DNA of 42,035 bases from JBBECF01 sp040881945. Its GTDB lineage: Bacteria > Pseudomonadota > Alphaproteobacteria > Dongiales > Dongiaceae. The DNA lies in NCBI GenBank assembly GCA_040881945.1, contig JBBECF010000036.1, forward strand, positions 1 through 42,035. Reading direction: 5' to 3'. The notes below the pieces were generated by a model, which saw only the letters and a program-made list of their open reading frames with translations, was not told the DNA's origin and did not search any database. Every line of letters begins with the position of its first letter. Position 1 is the first letter of the stretch. The translations under genes and the position numbers were made by a program. Below, piece by piece: positions 23,931 through 32,991 of this stretch.

Positions 23931-24661
23931 GGGCGGGCCAGGTGTCGCTCGATGATGTCGCGGGCCAGCGGCAGGGCCTTGTCTCTGGGCATTCCGGGCA
24001 GCAGTTGCGGGTCGTAGAGGGTCTTCAGCGCCAGGCGATCCAACGGCGTCAGGTCGTCCGTCGGCGCGAAGCCGTTGAGGACCGATGTCGGCCGCTGGGC
24101 GTGACCGTGGAACCCGAAGGCGTGCATGATCTCGTGCGTCATGCAGTCGGCGATCGAGCCGTCGGCCTCGAGGCCGATATAGACGTCGGCCTCGACAAGG
24201 CGGCCCTCCGAGGAGTTGGTCCCCGCATAGCACCCGGCGATCTCGTTCGCGTTGATGACGAAGTCCCGCTCGCCGGTAAAGTGGATGCGAAGGTTCGCGT
24301 CTTTGCTACCGTTCGGAAGCCAGGCCACATGCTGTCCCGTTACGCCCGCGATGTCCGACAACGTGGCGCGGGCGTCCTCGACCGACAGGTCGGCGGCGGC
24401 GCCGAAGATGCTTGCGGTGACGGGCCCGTCCCATTTCAAAACCGATGCCGACCGGACCCCATCGTCGAACCGCAGGTCGTGGGCGGGCGCGATGTCGAAC
24501 GTGATCTCATTGAAATGCCGTACCGCCTGGTCGAGTTCGCGATCGCCGCTCGGGGCGATCGCGCAGGCGAGCAGGAACAGTGGCGCGACCGCCACGATCC
24601 ATCCTCGTCGAATGTATGGGCGGCAAAGGCGCACAGGCGATCCAGGTCGATGATGGGCCAA
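23927..24661 (-). CDS. DUF2927-like zinc metallopeptidase lipoprotein
   Basis: The 244-residue product has an N-terminal hydrophobic stretch ending in a likely lipobox (FLLAC, Cys33). It carries the HEIMHAFGFHGH motif at about residues 175-186, an HExxHxxGxxGH zinc site in which Glu is the catalytic base. The approach CMTHEIMH and the opening ELDQAVRHFNEITFDIAP fit DUF2927-type proteins. It is probably an outer-membrane- or periplasm-anchored protease. The start is uncertain: the first 22 residues are basic, and an internal GTG could shorten it. It is the first gene of a three-gene operon. Confidence 0.78.
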   Translation of the reverse strand: MAHHRPGSPVRLCRPYIRRGWIVAVAPLFLLACAIAPSGDRELDQAVRHFNEITFDIAPAHDLRFDDGVRSASVLKWDGPVTASIFGAAADLSVEDARATLSDIAGVTGQHVAWLPNGSKDANLRIHFTGERDFVINANEIAGCYAGTNSSEGRLVEADVYIGLEADGSIADCMTHEIMHAFGFHGHAQRPTSVLNGFAPTDDLTPLDRLALKTLYDPQLLPGMPRDKALPLARDIIERHLARP

Positions 24662-24757
24662 TTCGGTGGCGCGGCGACCGCGCGCCTACCGGCGCGAGTC
24701 GTCGAATAGTAACTTAAGGCGTCGTTTGCGCAACCGCGAGGTGCCGCCGCGGTTCCG

Positions 24758-25687
24758 TTAACCCAAATCCTTAATCCGCCCTCGCAGCCGGCGCTCGCGC
24801 TCAGCGATATAGAGGGTGCTGGCGACGACCACGGCGGCGCCGCCCAGCACCGTCCAGGTCGGCACCTCGCCCCACAGCACGAAGCCGAACAGGATCGCCC
24901 ACAACAGGCCCGTGTAATCGATCGGCGCCAGCAGCGACACCTCGCCGTAGCGGAAGGCCTGGTTGAGGAACAGCTGCCCGAAGCTGCCGGAGACCCCGAC
25001 CAGCAGGAAGATCGCGACGTCGCCCCAGCCGGGCGTCGTCCACTGCCACGGCAGCACCGCCCCGGTGGCGATCAGGACGGCGACGGAATAATAGAACAGG
25101 ATGCTGTGGCTCGGCTCCGTGGCGCTCAACTGGCGCGAAGCGATCGTGGTCAGCGCATAGAGCGCCGCCGCGGCCAGCGCCAACAGCGCCGCCGGATCGA
25201 CGCCCGCGGTCGACGGACGCAGAATGAACAGCACGCCGACGAAGCCGATGGCGACGGCGGCCCAGCGCCGCGGCCCGACCCGCTCGCGCAGCAGCGGCAC
25301 CGACAGCGCGGTCATGAACAGCGGCCCCGCAAACGCAATGGCGACGACATCGGCGAGCGGCATCAGCGCCAGGGCGTAGTAGAAGGTCAGCATGGTGCCG
25401 AGGTTGAGGGCCGAGCGCAGCAGGTGGCCGCCCGGCCGGCGCGTCCGCAGGGTGCCGAGCCCGCCCGCCCGGCTGGCCACGGCGAGCGCCAGCGCCAGCC
25501 CGATGATGTAACGCAGGAAGGCGATCTGCGGCACCGTATAGTCGTCGGTCAGCCACTTGACGGCGGCGTCGAGGACCGACAGCGCCGCGACCGCCGCCAG
25601 CATATAGAGGAGCGCCTTGCCCGGCGCATTGCGCAGCGCCGCCGCGCCTGGGCGGGAATCCGGCGTCTTGCCGTCCGGCGCCGCCAT
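24758..25687 (-). CDS. EamA/DMT-family transporter
   Basis: The 309-residue product has ten hydrophobic segments in two similar EamA halves. The first is ALLYMLAAVAALSVLDAAVK to VGVLFILRPST; the second begins LLALAAAALYALTTIASRQL and ends AAVVVASTLYIAERERR. Typical DMT motifs include FYYALALMPLADVVAIAFAG and LLAPIDYTGLLWAILFG. It exports or takes up an unidentified small metabolite across the inner membrane. It is divergent from the molybdopterin oxidoreductase with only 36 bases between starts, so its promoter must overlap the neighbouring reading frame or be shared. Confidence 0.9.
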   Translation of the reverse strand: MAAPDGKTPDSRPGAAALRNAPGKALLYMLAAVAALSVLDAAVKWLTDDYTVPQIAFLRYIIGLALALAVASRAGGLGTLRTRRPGGHLLRSALNLGTMLTFYYALALMPLADVVAIAFAGPLFMTALSVPLLRERVGPRRWAAVAIGFVGVLFILRPSTAGVDPAALLALAAAALYALTTIASRQLSATEPSHSILFYYSVAVLIATGAVLPWQWTTPGWGDVAIFLLVGVSGSFGQLFLNQAFRYGEVSLLAPIDYTGLLWAILFGFVLWGEVPTWTVLGGAAVVVASTLYIAERERRLRGRIKDLG

Positions 25688-25723
25688 GGCTTGCTTTCGT
25701 CCGTCCCGTGGTAAGATCGGCGC

Positions 25724-27784
25724 GTGCCGCTCGACGTCGTCCATTCGGTCTGTCCGCATGACTGCCCCAGCACCTGCGCGCTGGAGGTGGAACGCCTGGA
25801 TTCGACGCGCATCGGCAAGGTGCACGGCGCCCGCGATAACAGCTACACCGCCGGCGTGGTCTGCGCCAAGGTGGCGCGCTACGCCGAGCGCCAGCACCAT
25901 CCCGACCGCCTCGCCCGGCCGCTGCGCCGCGTCGGGCCGAAGGGCCAGGGCCTCGCGGCCTTCGAGGCCGTGTCCTGGGACGACGCCCTCGATACGGTCG
26001 CCGAGGCGCTGACCCGCGCCGCCCGGCGCCACGGGCCGGAGGCCGTATGGCCGTACTTCTACGCCGGGACCATGGGGCTGGTACAGCGCGACGGCATCGA
26101 ACGCCTGCGCCACGTCATGCGCTATTCGCGCGAGTTGCAGACGATCTGCGTCGCCCTGTCGGATGCGGGTTGGCTGGCCGGCGTGGGCATCAAGCGCGGC
26201 GTCGACGGCCGCGAGATGGCCGACTCGGACCTGATCGTGGTGTGGGGCGGCAACCCGGTCGCCACCCAGGTCAACGCCATGACCCATATCGCCCGCGCGC
26301 GCAAGCGCCGCAGCGCCAGGCTGGTCGTGGTCGATCCCTACCGCACCGGCACGGCCGAGGTCGCCGACCTGCACCTGCCGTTGCGTCCGGGCACCGACGC
26401 GGCGCTGGCCTGCGCCGTCATGCACGTCCTCTTCGCCGAAGGCTACGCCGACCGCGCCTATTTGGCGAAATACAGCGACGCGCCCGACGAGCTGGAGGCG
26501 CATCTGGCGACGCGGACGCCGGACTGGGCGGCGGCGATCACCGGATTGGAGGCACAGAGCATCGTCGAGTTCGCGCGGCTCTACGGCCGCACCAGGCGCA
26601 GCTACATTCGCGTCGGCTACGGCTTCTCGCGCTCGCGCAACGGCGCCGCCAACATGCACGCCGTCACCTGCCTGCCGACCGTCACCGGCGCCTGGCAATA
26701 CCCAGGCGGCGGCGCGCTCTACAGCAACGCCGGGCTGTACCGGCTCGACAAGACGCTGATCGAGGGCCTCGACGCCCTCGATCCCGCCGTGCGCCTGCTC
26801 GACCAGTCGCGCATCGGCCCGATCCTGATGGGCGACCGCCGCGATCTCGGCGACGGGCCGCCGGTCACGGCCTTGTTCATCCAGAACACCAACCCGATGG
26901 TCGTGTGCCCGGATTCAACCAAGGTGCGCGCCGGCTTCGCCCGCGACGACCTGTTCGTTTGCGTGCACGAACAGTTCATGACCGACACGGCGGCGATGGC
27001 CGACATCGTGCTGCCGGCGACGACGTTCCTCGAGCACGACGACCTCTACATCGCCGGCGGCCACACGCATTTGCAGATCGCGCGCAAGGTCGTCGAGCCC
27101 TATGCCGAGGCGCGGCCCAACCACTGGGTCGTCTGCGAGCTCGCCCGGCGCCTCGGCGCCGAACATCCGGGCTTCGCCATGAGCGAATGGCAGATCATCG
27201 AGGCGACGCTCGCGGCCTCGGGCCGGCCCGACGCCGCGCGCATCCACGCCGACCATTGGCACGACTGCGCCCTGCCGTTCGAGCAGGCGCATTTCCTCGA
27301 CGGCTTCGGCTTTGCCAACGGTCGCTTCCGCTTCAAGCCGGACTGGGCGGCGATCGGCGTCGATCACGCGGCCATGCCGGCGCTGCCCGACCATTGCGCG
27401 ATCATCGACGCCGCCGACGCCGAGCATCCGTTCCGCCTGGTCGCCGCCCCGGCGCGGCAGTTCCTCAACTCGACCTTCACCGAGACGCCCGGCTCGCGCG
27501 ACCGCGAAGGCCGGCCGATGGTGCTGGTCCATCCGGCCGACTGCGCCCGGCTCGGCATCGCCGACGGCGCCCGCGTGCGCCTCGGCAACCGGCTCGCCTC
27601 GATCGTGGTGCACGCCCGGACCTTCGACGGGCTGCAGCAAGGCGTCCTGGTGGTCGAGAGCGTCTGGCCGAACGGCGCCTTCGAGGAAGGGATCGGCGTC
27701 AACGCCCTGGTCAGCGCCGATCCCGGCCCGCCCAAGGGCGGCGCCGTGTTCCACGACACCGCGGTCTGGCTGCGCCCGGCGTAA
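25724..27784 (+). CDS. Molybdopterin (bis-MGD) oxidoreductase with N-terminal 4Fe-4S site
   Basis: The 686-residue product belongs to the DMSO reductase superfamily. The N-terminus has Cys10, Cys14, Cys18 (CPHDCPSTC) and Cys46 (GVVCAKVARY), the CxxxCxxxC-n-C pattern that binds a 4Fe-4S cluster. Pterin-binding stretches follow: VWGGNPVATQVNAMTHI, FIQNTNPMVVCPDSTKV, DIVLPATTFLEHDD, and the C-terminal domain HPADCARLGIADGARVRLGN. No signal peptide is seen, so it is cytoplasmic. No electron-transfer or membrane-anchor subunit gene is next to it. The GTG at 25724 has only a weak ribosome site. The substrate is unknown; members of this branch are often annotated only as 'molybdopterin oxidoreductase'. 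Confidence 0.9.
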   Translation: MPLDVVHSVCPHDCPSTCALEVERLDSTRIGKVHGARDNSYTAGVVCAKVARYAERQHHPDRLARPLRRVGPKGQGLAAFEAVSWDDALDTVAEALTRAARRHGPEAVWPYFYAGTMGLVQRDGIERLRHVMRYSRELQTICVALSDAGWLAGVGIKRGVDGREMADSDLIVVWGGNPVATQVNAMTHIARARKRRSARLVVVDPYRTGTAEVADLHLPLRPGTDAALACAVMHVLFAEGYADRAYLAKYSDAPDELEAHLATRTPDWAAAITGLEAQSIVEFARLYGRTRRSYIRVGYGFSRSRNGAANMHAVTCLPTVTGAWQYPGGGALYSNAGLYRLDKTLIEGLDALDPAVRLLDQSRIGPILMGDRRDLGDGPPVTALFIQNTNPMVVCPDSTKVRAGFARDDLFVCVHEQFMTDTAAMADIVLPATTFLEHDDLYIAGGHTHLQIARKVVEPYAEARPNHWVVCELARRLGAEHPGFAMSEWQIIEATLAASGRPDAARIHADHWHDCALPFEQAHFLDGFGFANGRFRFKPDWAAIGVDHAAMPALPDHCAIIDAADAEHPFRLVAAPARQFLNSTFTETPGSRDREGRPMVLVHPADCARLGIADGARVRLGNRLASIVVHARTFDGLQQGVLVVESVWPNGAFEEGIGVNALVSADPGPPKGGAVFHDTAVWLRPA

Positions 27785-27881
27785 GTCGTGGGCGCCGGGC
27801 GGACGCGCTGGAAGCGGATCGGCGGCCACCCTACTTGAAAGATACGACAGGGCGAAGGACAGGAGGGCAGGCGGAGACAAG

Positions 27882-28598
27882 ATGGCCGGCGATCGCGACA
27901 AGCTGCCGCAGAAATCCTCCGACGCCGCGGTCGATGCGTTCCTGCGCAAGGTCGCGGCGACGCCCGCCCCGCGCCCGGCCGGGCGGCGCGGGCGGCTGAT
28001 CTTCGCGCTCGACGCCACCGCCAGCCGCGGGCCGACCTGGGACCGCGCCTGCCACATCCAGGCCGAGATGTTCACGGAGACGGCGGCGCTCGGCGGCCTC
28101 GACATCCAGCTCGTCTATTACCGCGGCTTCGGCGAGTTCGACGCCGCGCCCTGGCTCGGCGACTCGGCCGAGCTGCTGAAGCGCATGACCGGGGTGTTCT
28201 GCCTCGGCGGCCGGACGCAGATCGGTGGGGTGTTGCGCCACGCCATCGCCGAGACCAGGCGCGACAAGGTCGACGCCCTGGTCTTCGTCGGCGACTGCAT
28301 GGAAGAGGACATCGACGCGCTGTGCCATCTCGCCGGCGAGCTCGGCCTGCTCGGGGTGCCGGCGTTCCTGTTCCACGAGGGCGGCGACCCGGTGGCGGCC
28401 AAGGCCTTTCAACAGATCGCGCGCCTGACCAACGGCGCCTGCTGCCCGTTCGACGCGCACAGCGCCCAACAGCTCCGCGACCTGCTGCGCGCGGTGGCGG
28501 TGTACGCCGCCGGCGGCCGCGTCGCCCTCGAGGACTTCGGCCGCCGCACCGGCGCCGCCGCGGTTCGCGCCCTGACGAACCAGATCGCCAAGGGCTAG
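27882..28598 (+). CDS. VWA-like protein
   Basis: The 238-residue product has a von Willebrand A-type fold. Strand one ends in the metal-site motif DATAS (FALDATASRGPTWD) near residue 42, followed by an amphipathic helix, strand IQLVYYRG, the GGRTQIGGVLRHAI segment that supplies the third metal ligand, and ALVFVGDCMEE with FLFHEGGD. VWA domains bind protein partners through a metal ion. It is not exported. A GGAG ribosome site precedes the ATG at 27882. It ends 3 bases before the membrane DnaJ gene, so the two are almost certainly translated from one message. The role is not established. Confidence 0.83.
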   Translation: MAGDRDKLPQKSSDAAVDAFLRKVAATPAPRPAGRRGRLIFALDATASRGPTWDRACHIQAEMFTETAALGGLDIQLVYYRGFGEFDAAPWLGDSAELLKRMTGVFCLGGRTQIGGVLRHAIAETRRDKVDALVFVGDCMEEDIDALCHLAGELGLLGVPAFLFHEGGDPVAAKAFQQIARLTNGACCPFDAHSAQQLRDLLRAVAVYAAGGRVALEDFGRRTGAAAVRALTNQIAKG

Positions 28599-28601
28599 GC
28601 G

Positions 28602-29309
28602 GTGTTCGCCAATCTCTTCCTCGGCCTGCTGGTCCTGGTCGCGGCGTTGTTCGTGATCCGCTGGTTCGTCGCCGCCGACCCGGCGGTGCTCGCCCGCGTG
28701 CTGAAATGGGTCGCGCTCGGGCTCGGTGCGGTCGGCGTCGGGCTGCTCGTCGTCAGCGGCCGCCTCGGGCTGGTGGTGATGCTGACGGCGATGGCGCTGC
28801 CGCTGATCGGGCGCTGGCGCGCGGCGCAGCATCGCCTGAAGGCCACCGCCGGGCCGTCGCCGGGCCGGACCTCGCGCATCGATACCGGCTATATCACCAT
28901 GACCCTCGACCACGACAGCGGCGCGATGGACGGCGCCGTGCGCGCCGGACCGTACCGGGGCCGCCGGCTCGACGAGCTGTCGCTCGAGGCGCTGCTCGAC
29001 CTCCTGGCCGAATGTCGCGCCGCCGATCCGCCGTCGGCCGCGGTGCTCGAGGCCTATCTCGACCGCCAGCACGGTCCCGACTGGCGCGGCCATGCCGCGG
29101 CCGGCACGTCGGCCGGCGCCGGCGCGTCGCCCGGCGAGATGACGCGCGCCGAGGCCTACGACATCCTCGGCCTCGCGCCCGGCGCCGGCGCCGAGGAGAT
29201 CAAGCAGGCGCATCACCGCCTGATGCTGAAGAACCACCCGGACCGCGGCGGTTCCACCTACCTCGCCGCCAAGATCAACCAGGCCAAGGACCTGCTGCTC
29301 GGCGACTGA
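28602..29309 (+). CDS. Membrane-anchored DnaJ-domain protein
   Basis: The 235-residue product starts with two or three membrane segments (about residues 2-22, 35-52 and 56-66). A cytosolic middle follows, with GPYRGRRLDELSLEALLDLL, and then a C-terminal J domain (about 178-235) with the diagnostic HPD in HRLMLKNHPDRGG. The layout of membrane anchor plus short C-terminal J domain is like Pam18/TIM14 and recruits DnaK to the membrane. The start is a GTG directly after the VWA stop. The two genes travel together in alphaproteobacteria as far as I recall. Downstream lies a palindromic repeat and then galU. Confidence 0.85.
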   Translation: MFANLFLGLLVLVAALFVIRWFVAADPAVLARVLKWVALGLGAVGVGLLVVSGRLGLVVMLTAMALPLIGRWRAAQHRLKATAGPSPGRTSRIDTGYITMTLDHDSGAMDGAVRAGPYRGRRLDELSLEALLDLLAECRAADPPSAAVLEAYLDRQHGPDWRGHAAAGTSAGAGASPGEMTRAEAYDILGLAPGAGAEEIKQAHHRLMLKNHPDRGGSTYLAAKINQAKDLLLGD

Positions 29310-29390
29310 TCGAGGGCGCGTTGCATTGCCCGACAAGCCTGTGGCACAACGGCGCGACGGTACCGATGATAGGGGCCCGCAAGTCGGTCC

Positions 29391-29447
29391 CCATGCTTCG
29401 ACAAGCTCAGCATGAGGACCTCACCCTGAGCTTGTCGAAGGGTGAGG
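29391..29447. repeat. Intergenic palindromic repeat, copy 3
   Basis: The left arm, CCATGCTTCGACAAGCTCAGCATGAGG (29391-29417), and the right arm, CCTCACCCTGAGCTTGTCGAAGGGTGAGG (29419-29447), form an inverted pair with a 1-base spacer. The right arm is identical to the right arm of the copy near 21.4 kb. It lies between the dnaJ-domain gene and galU. Confidence 0.85.
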
Positions 29448-29477
29448 GCCGAGCGTGCGATCGACGGAAGGCGGGCG

Positions 29478-30371
29478 ATGGGCAAACCTGTACGCAAGGC
29501 GATTTTCCCGGTGGGCGGCCTCGGCCTGCGCTTTCTGCCGGCCACCAAGGCGGTGCCGAAGGAGATGCTGCCGGTCGTCGACAAGCCGCTGATCCAGTAC
29601 GCGGTGGAGGAGGCGCGGGCCGCCGGCGTCGAGCAGTTCATTTTCGTCACCAGCCGCGGCAAGTCGGCGATCGAGGACCATTTCGATCACGCCTACGAGC
29701 TGAATGACACCCTCGCCCGGCGCGAACGAACGGGGGCGCTCGACGCCATCGCCCCGCTGGTGCCGACGCCGGGCCAGTTCGTCTATGTCCGGCAGCCGGA
29801 GCCGCTCGGGCTCGGCCACGCGGTGTGGTGCGCGCGTCATCTGGTCGGCGACGAGCCGGTGGCGGTGCTGTTGCCCGACGACCTGATCCTGGCGGCCACG
29901 CCCTGCCTCAAGCAGATGATCGACGCCCACGCGCGGGTCGGCGGCAACCTGGTGGCGGTGATGGACGTGCCGCGCGAGCATACGCGGCGCTACGGCGTGC
30001 TGCGGGTCGGGCGCGAGGACGGGCGGCTGGTCGAGGTCGAGGGACTGGTCGAAAAGCCCGAGCCGGAGCGGGCGCCCTCGACCCTGTCGATCGTCGGCCG
30101 CTACATCCTGCAGCCGGAAATCTTCGCGCTGCTGGAGGACCAGCGGCCGGGCGCCGGCGGCGAGGTGCAGTTGACCGACGCGCTCGCCCGCGCCATGGCC
30201 GTGAGCCCGCTGCGCGGCTACCGTTTCGAGGGCACGCGCTTCGACGGCGGCGACAAGGCCGGCTTCTTCGAGGCCGGCCTCGCCTACGCGCTGCGCCACG
30301 AGGCGCTTGGGCCGGCGGCGCGCCGCATCGTCCGCGACTACGCCCGTCGCCTCGACGACGGCGCCGACTGA
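29478..30371 (+). CDS. galU: UTP-glucose-1-phosphate uridylyltransferase GalU
   Basis: The 297-residue product makes UDP-glucose from UTP and glucose-1-phosphate. It has the nucleotidyl-transferase start AIFPVGGLGLRFLPATKAV with PKEMLPVVDKPLIQYAVEEA, the catalytic-domain signature QPEPLGLGHAVWCAR, LLPDDLIL for metal and UTP binding, VEKPEPERAPSTLSIVGRY, and GEVQLTDALA. The first motif reads GGLGLRFLP rather than the more usual GG.GTRFLP, a mild variant. It is followed 24 bases later by ugd, so the pair makes UDP-glucuronate for polysaccharide or lipid A modification. This fits with the glycosyltransferase elsewhere in the window, though that is not linked directly. Confidence 0.95.
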   Translation: MGKPVRKAIFPVGGLGLRFLPATKAVPKEMLPVVDKPLIQYAVEEARAAGVEQFIFVTSRGKSAIEDHFDHAYELNDTLARRERTGALDAIAPLVPTPGQFVYVRQPEPLGLGHAVWCARHLVGDEPVAVLLPDDLILAATPCLKQMIDAHARVGGNLVAVMDVPREHTRRYGVLRVGREDGRLVEVEGLVEKPEPERAPSTLSIVGRYILQPEIFALLEDQRPGAGGEVQLTDALARAMAVSPLRGYRFEGTRFDGGDKAGFFEAGLAYALRHEALGPAARRIVRDYARRLDDGAD

Positions 30372-30395
30372 CGCCGGCGGCGGGAAAGGGGCGCC

Positions 30396-31730
30396 ATGCG
30401 CATCGCCGTGATCGGCACCGGTTACGTCGGCCTGGTGTCCGGCGCCTGCTTCTCCGAGTTCGGTGTCGACGTCGTCTGCGTCGATCGCGACGCCGACAAG
30501 GTCGCGCGGCTGCAACGCGGCGAGATCCCGATCTTCGAGCCGGGGCTGGCCGCCCTGGTGGACGGCAACCGGCGCGCCGGTCGCCTGGCCTTCGCGACCG
30601 ATCTGGCGGGCGCCGTCGCCGGCGTCGACGCCGTGCTGATCGCCGTCGGCACGCCCGGGCGGCGCGGCGACGGCCACGCCGATCTGTCATTTATCTACGG
30701 CGCCGCCGAAGAGGTCGCCGCGGCGCTGACCGGCTATGCGGTCGTGGTCACGAAATCGACCGTGCCGGTCGGCACCGGCCGCGAGGTGGCGCGGCGCATC
30801 CGCGAGGCGCGGCCCGACGCCGACTTCGACGTCGTCGCCAACCCCGAGTTCCTGCGCGAAGGCTCGGCGATCAACGACTTCATGCGCCCGGACCGCATCG
30901 TCATCGGCGCCGACAGCGAACGTGCGCGCGCGGTGATGCGTCAGCTCTATCGGCCGCTCTACCTGATCGAAACGCCGATCCTGTTCACCGGGGTGGAGAC
31001 GGCCGAGCTGATCAAATACGCCGCCAACGGCTTTCTCGCCGCCAAGATCACCTTCATTAACGAGATCGCCGATCTGTGCGAGAAGCTGGGCGCCGACGTG
31101 CACGACGTTGCGCGCGGCATCGGCCTCGACGGGCGGATCGGGCGCAAATTCCTGCACCCCGGTCCCGGTTTCGGCGGCTCATGCCTGCCAAAGGATACGC
31201 TGGCGCTGGCGCTCGCCGGGCAACAGGCGGGTGCGCCGCTCAAGCTCATCGAGACCGTGATCGCGGTCAACGACGCGCGCAAGCTGGCAATGGCCGAGCG
31301 CGTCGTCGCCGCCTTCGGCGGCACGGTCGACGGGCTGACGATCGGCGTACTCGGCCTAACCTTCAAGCCGAACACCGACGACATGCGCGACAGCCCGAGC
31401 CTGACCATCCTGCCGGCGTTGCGCCGGGCCGGGGCGCGGCTCCGCGCCTTCGACCCGGAAGGCGCGGCGGAGGCTCGAAAGCTGCTGCCCGACCTGGACT
31501 ATTGCCGCGACGCCTATGACGCCATGGCGGGGTCGGACGGGCTGCTCATCCTGACCGAATGGAACGAGTTCCGCGCCCTCGACCTGGCCCGGGTCAAGGC
31601 GCTGCTGCGCCGCCCGATCGTCGTCGACCTGCGCAATATCTACGACCCGCGCCAGATGGCCGCCGCCGGGTTCGACTACAGCAGCGTCGGGCGGCCGCAT
31701 CCGTCCCCGCCGGACGACGCGCCGGGCTGA
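30396..31730 (+). CDS. ugd: UDP-glucose 6-dehydrogenase
   Basis: The 444-residue product oxidises UDP-glucose to UDP-glucuronate with two NAD+. It starts with the Rossmann motif GTGYVGLVSGACFSEFG. It then has TKSTVPVGTGREVARR, NPEFLREGSAINDFM, and the catalytic Cys263 in GPGFGGSCLPKD, followed by the UDP-binding LTFKPNTDDMRDSPSL. Its length is standard. The ATG at 30396 has a GGGAAAGGGG ribosome site, and the gene is in an operon with galU. Confidence 0.96.
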   Translation: MRIAVIGTGYVGLVSGACFSEFGVDVVCVDRDADKVARLQRGEIPIFEPGLAALVDGNRRAGRLAFATDLAGAVAGVDAVLIAVGTPGRRGDGHADLSFIYGAAEEVAAALTGYAVVVTKSTVPVGTGREVARRIREARPDADFDVVANPEFLREGSAINDFMRPDRIVIGADSERARAVMRQLYRPLYLIETPILFTGVETAELIKYAANGFLAAKITFINEIADLCEKLGADVHDVARGIGLDGRIGRKFLHPGPGFGGSCLPKDTLALALAGQQAGAPLKLIETVIAVNDARKLAMAERVVAAFGGTVDGLTIGVLGLTFKPNTDDMRDSPSLTILPALRRAGARLRAFDPEGAAEARKLLPDLDYCRDAYDAMAGSDGLLILTEWNEFRALDLARVKALLRRPIVVDLRNIYDPRQMAAAGFDYSSVGRPHPSPPDDAPG

Positions 31731-31770
31731 ACGCAGTCTGTTCTGCTGTGCGGCCGCCGTGGGCCGCCGG

Positions 31771-32991
31771 CTACTGGGCGCTGCTCAACGCCAGCGCGAG
31801 ATTCGGCTTCACCACCAGACAGTCGGTCTTGCGGGCCTCGAGCTGGCGGCAGGCCGCGCGCGCGTCCTGTTTGCTCAGGCCGACCAGCCGCGCGCGGTAG
31901 AGCGAGCCCTTGCGGTTGGACGCCTGGTCGACAACGATATTTGCGCCGCCGAGCAGGGCGGGGAGGTCGCGGGCGGCCTTGAGCGCGGCGCTCTCGGCCG
32001 GCTTGAAGCGGCTGAAGGCGCCGACCTGGACGCCCCAGCTCCCGCTTGCCGCCGGCGGCGGCGCGGGGTCGGCCGCGGCGACCTGCACGGGCGTCGGCGC
32101 GGCCTGCGGCGGCAACGCGGCGACGACCGGCGCGTCGTGCGCGGTCGGGGCGGAGGCCGCCACAAGCGACGCGAATCCGTTGTCCAGCAGGCTCGCCATG
32201 TGCGAATCGCGCGACCGCGCGGTCTTGCCGCCGAGCACGACGCCGATCAGGCGCCGGCCGTCGCGGACGGCCGAGGTCGCGACGTTGAAGCCCGATGCCC
32301 GGATGTAGCCCGTCTTCAGCCCATCCGCGCCGGCGTACTTCTGCAGAATGCGATTGTGGGTGGCGTAGGTGCGGCCCCGGAACTCGAACGATTCGGCCGA
32401 GAAATAGTGGTAGTGGTGCGGAAACGCGCGCCACAGGGCGCGCGCCAATACGGCAAGATCGTGGGCCGTGCTCTTCTGGTTCTTGTCGGGCAGCCCCGAG
32501 GCGTTGCGGAACGTGGTGTTGGCCATGCCCATCTCGCGCGCCCGCTGGGTCATGATCTGCGCGAACTTCGCTTCGCTGCCGCCGAGCGATTCGGCGACCA
32601 CGGTCGCGACATCGTTGGCCGAGCGAATGATCAGGGCGTGGATCGCCTGCTCCACCGTGATCCGCTCGCCCGCGCGCAGCCCCAGGGAGGTGGCCGGCCG
32701 GCCGGCGGCCTTCTTGGACACCGGCATCGGCTGGCCGAGCTCGACCCGGCCTTCGTCCAGCGCCTCGAACAGCAGGTACAGCGTCATCATCTTGGTCAGG
32801 GACGCCGGGTAGTTGCCGGTGTCGGCGTTCTGCTCGTACAGGACCTCGCCGGTCTCGGCGTCGATCACGATCGAGGCGTAGCGGGCATGGGCCGGCACCG
32901 TCGCGGCCATGAGCAGCGCGACGAGCGAAAACATCAAGCCCTGAGCCCAACGGTACGTTGGCGTCCGGCGGGTGGTTGGGCGAATCCTCAT
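31771..32991 (-). CDS. D-alanyl-D-alanine carboxypeptidase with a C-terminal SPOR domain
   Basis: The 406-residue product is a low-molecular-weight penicillin-binding protein of the DacF/DacC type. After a signal peptide (cleaved near AHA, residue 36) it has the SxxK active site Ser64-Leu-Thr-Lys67, SxN at Ser124-Asn126, and Lys226-Thr-Gly228. A Pro/Ala-rich linker (about 285-318) leads to a SPOR domain (about 320-396; WGVQVGAFSRFKPAESAALK and YRARLVGLSKQDA), which binds denuded peptidoglycan at the division septum. It trims the terminal D-Ala from stem peptides. The catalytic fold lacks an evident membrane anchor at the C-terminus, so the SPOR domain likely localises it. Confidence 0.93.
   Translation of the reverse strand: MRIRPTTRRTPTYRWAQGLMFSLVALLMAATVPAHARYASIVIDAETGEVLYEQNADTGNYPASLTKMMTLYLLFEALDEGRVELGQPMPVSKKAAGRPATSLGLRAGERITVEQAIHALIIRSANDVATVVAESLGGSEAKFAQIMTQRAREMGMANTTFRNASGLPDKNQKSTAHDLAVLARALWRAFPHHYHYFSAESFEFRGRTYATHNRILQKYAGADGLKTGYIRASGFNVATSAVRDGRRLIGVVLGGKTARSRDSHMASLLDNGFASLVAASAPTAHDAPVVAALPPQAAPTPVQVAAADPAPPPAASGSWGVQVGAFSRFKPAESAALKAARDLPALLGGANIVVDQASNRKGSLYRARLVGLSKQDARAACRQLEARKTDCLVVKPNLALALSSAQ

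Noticed and set aside
23681..24709. A plus-strand frame of about 340 residues across the lipoprotein genes
   Set aside because: Antisense shadow of two genes that have lipoboxes, a zinc site and coupled start/stop codons.
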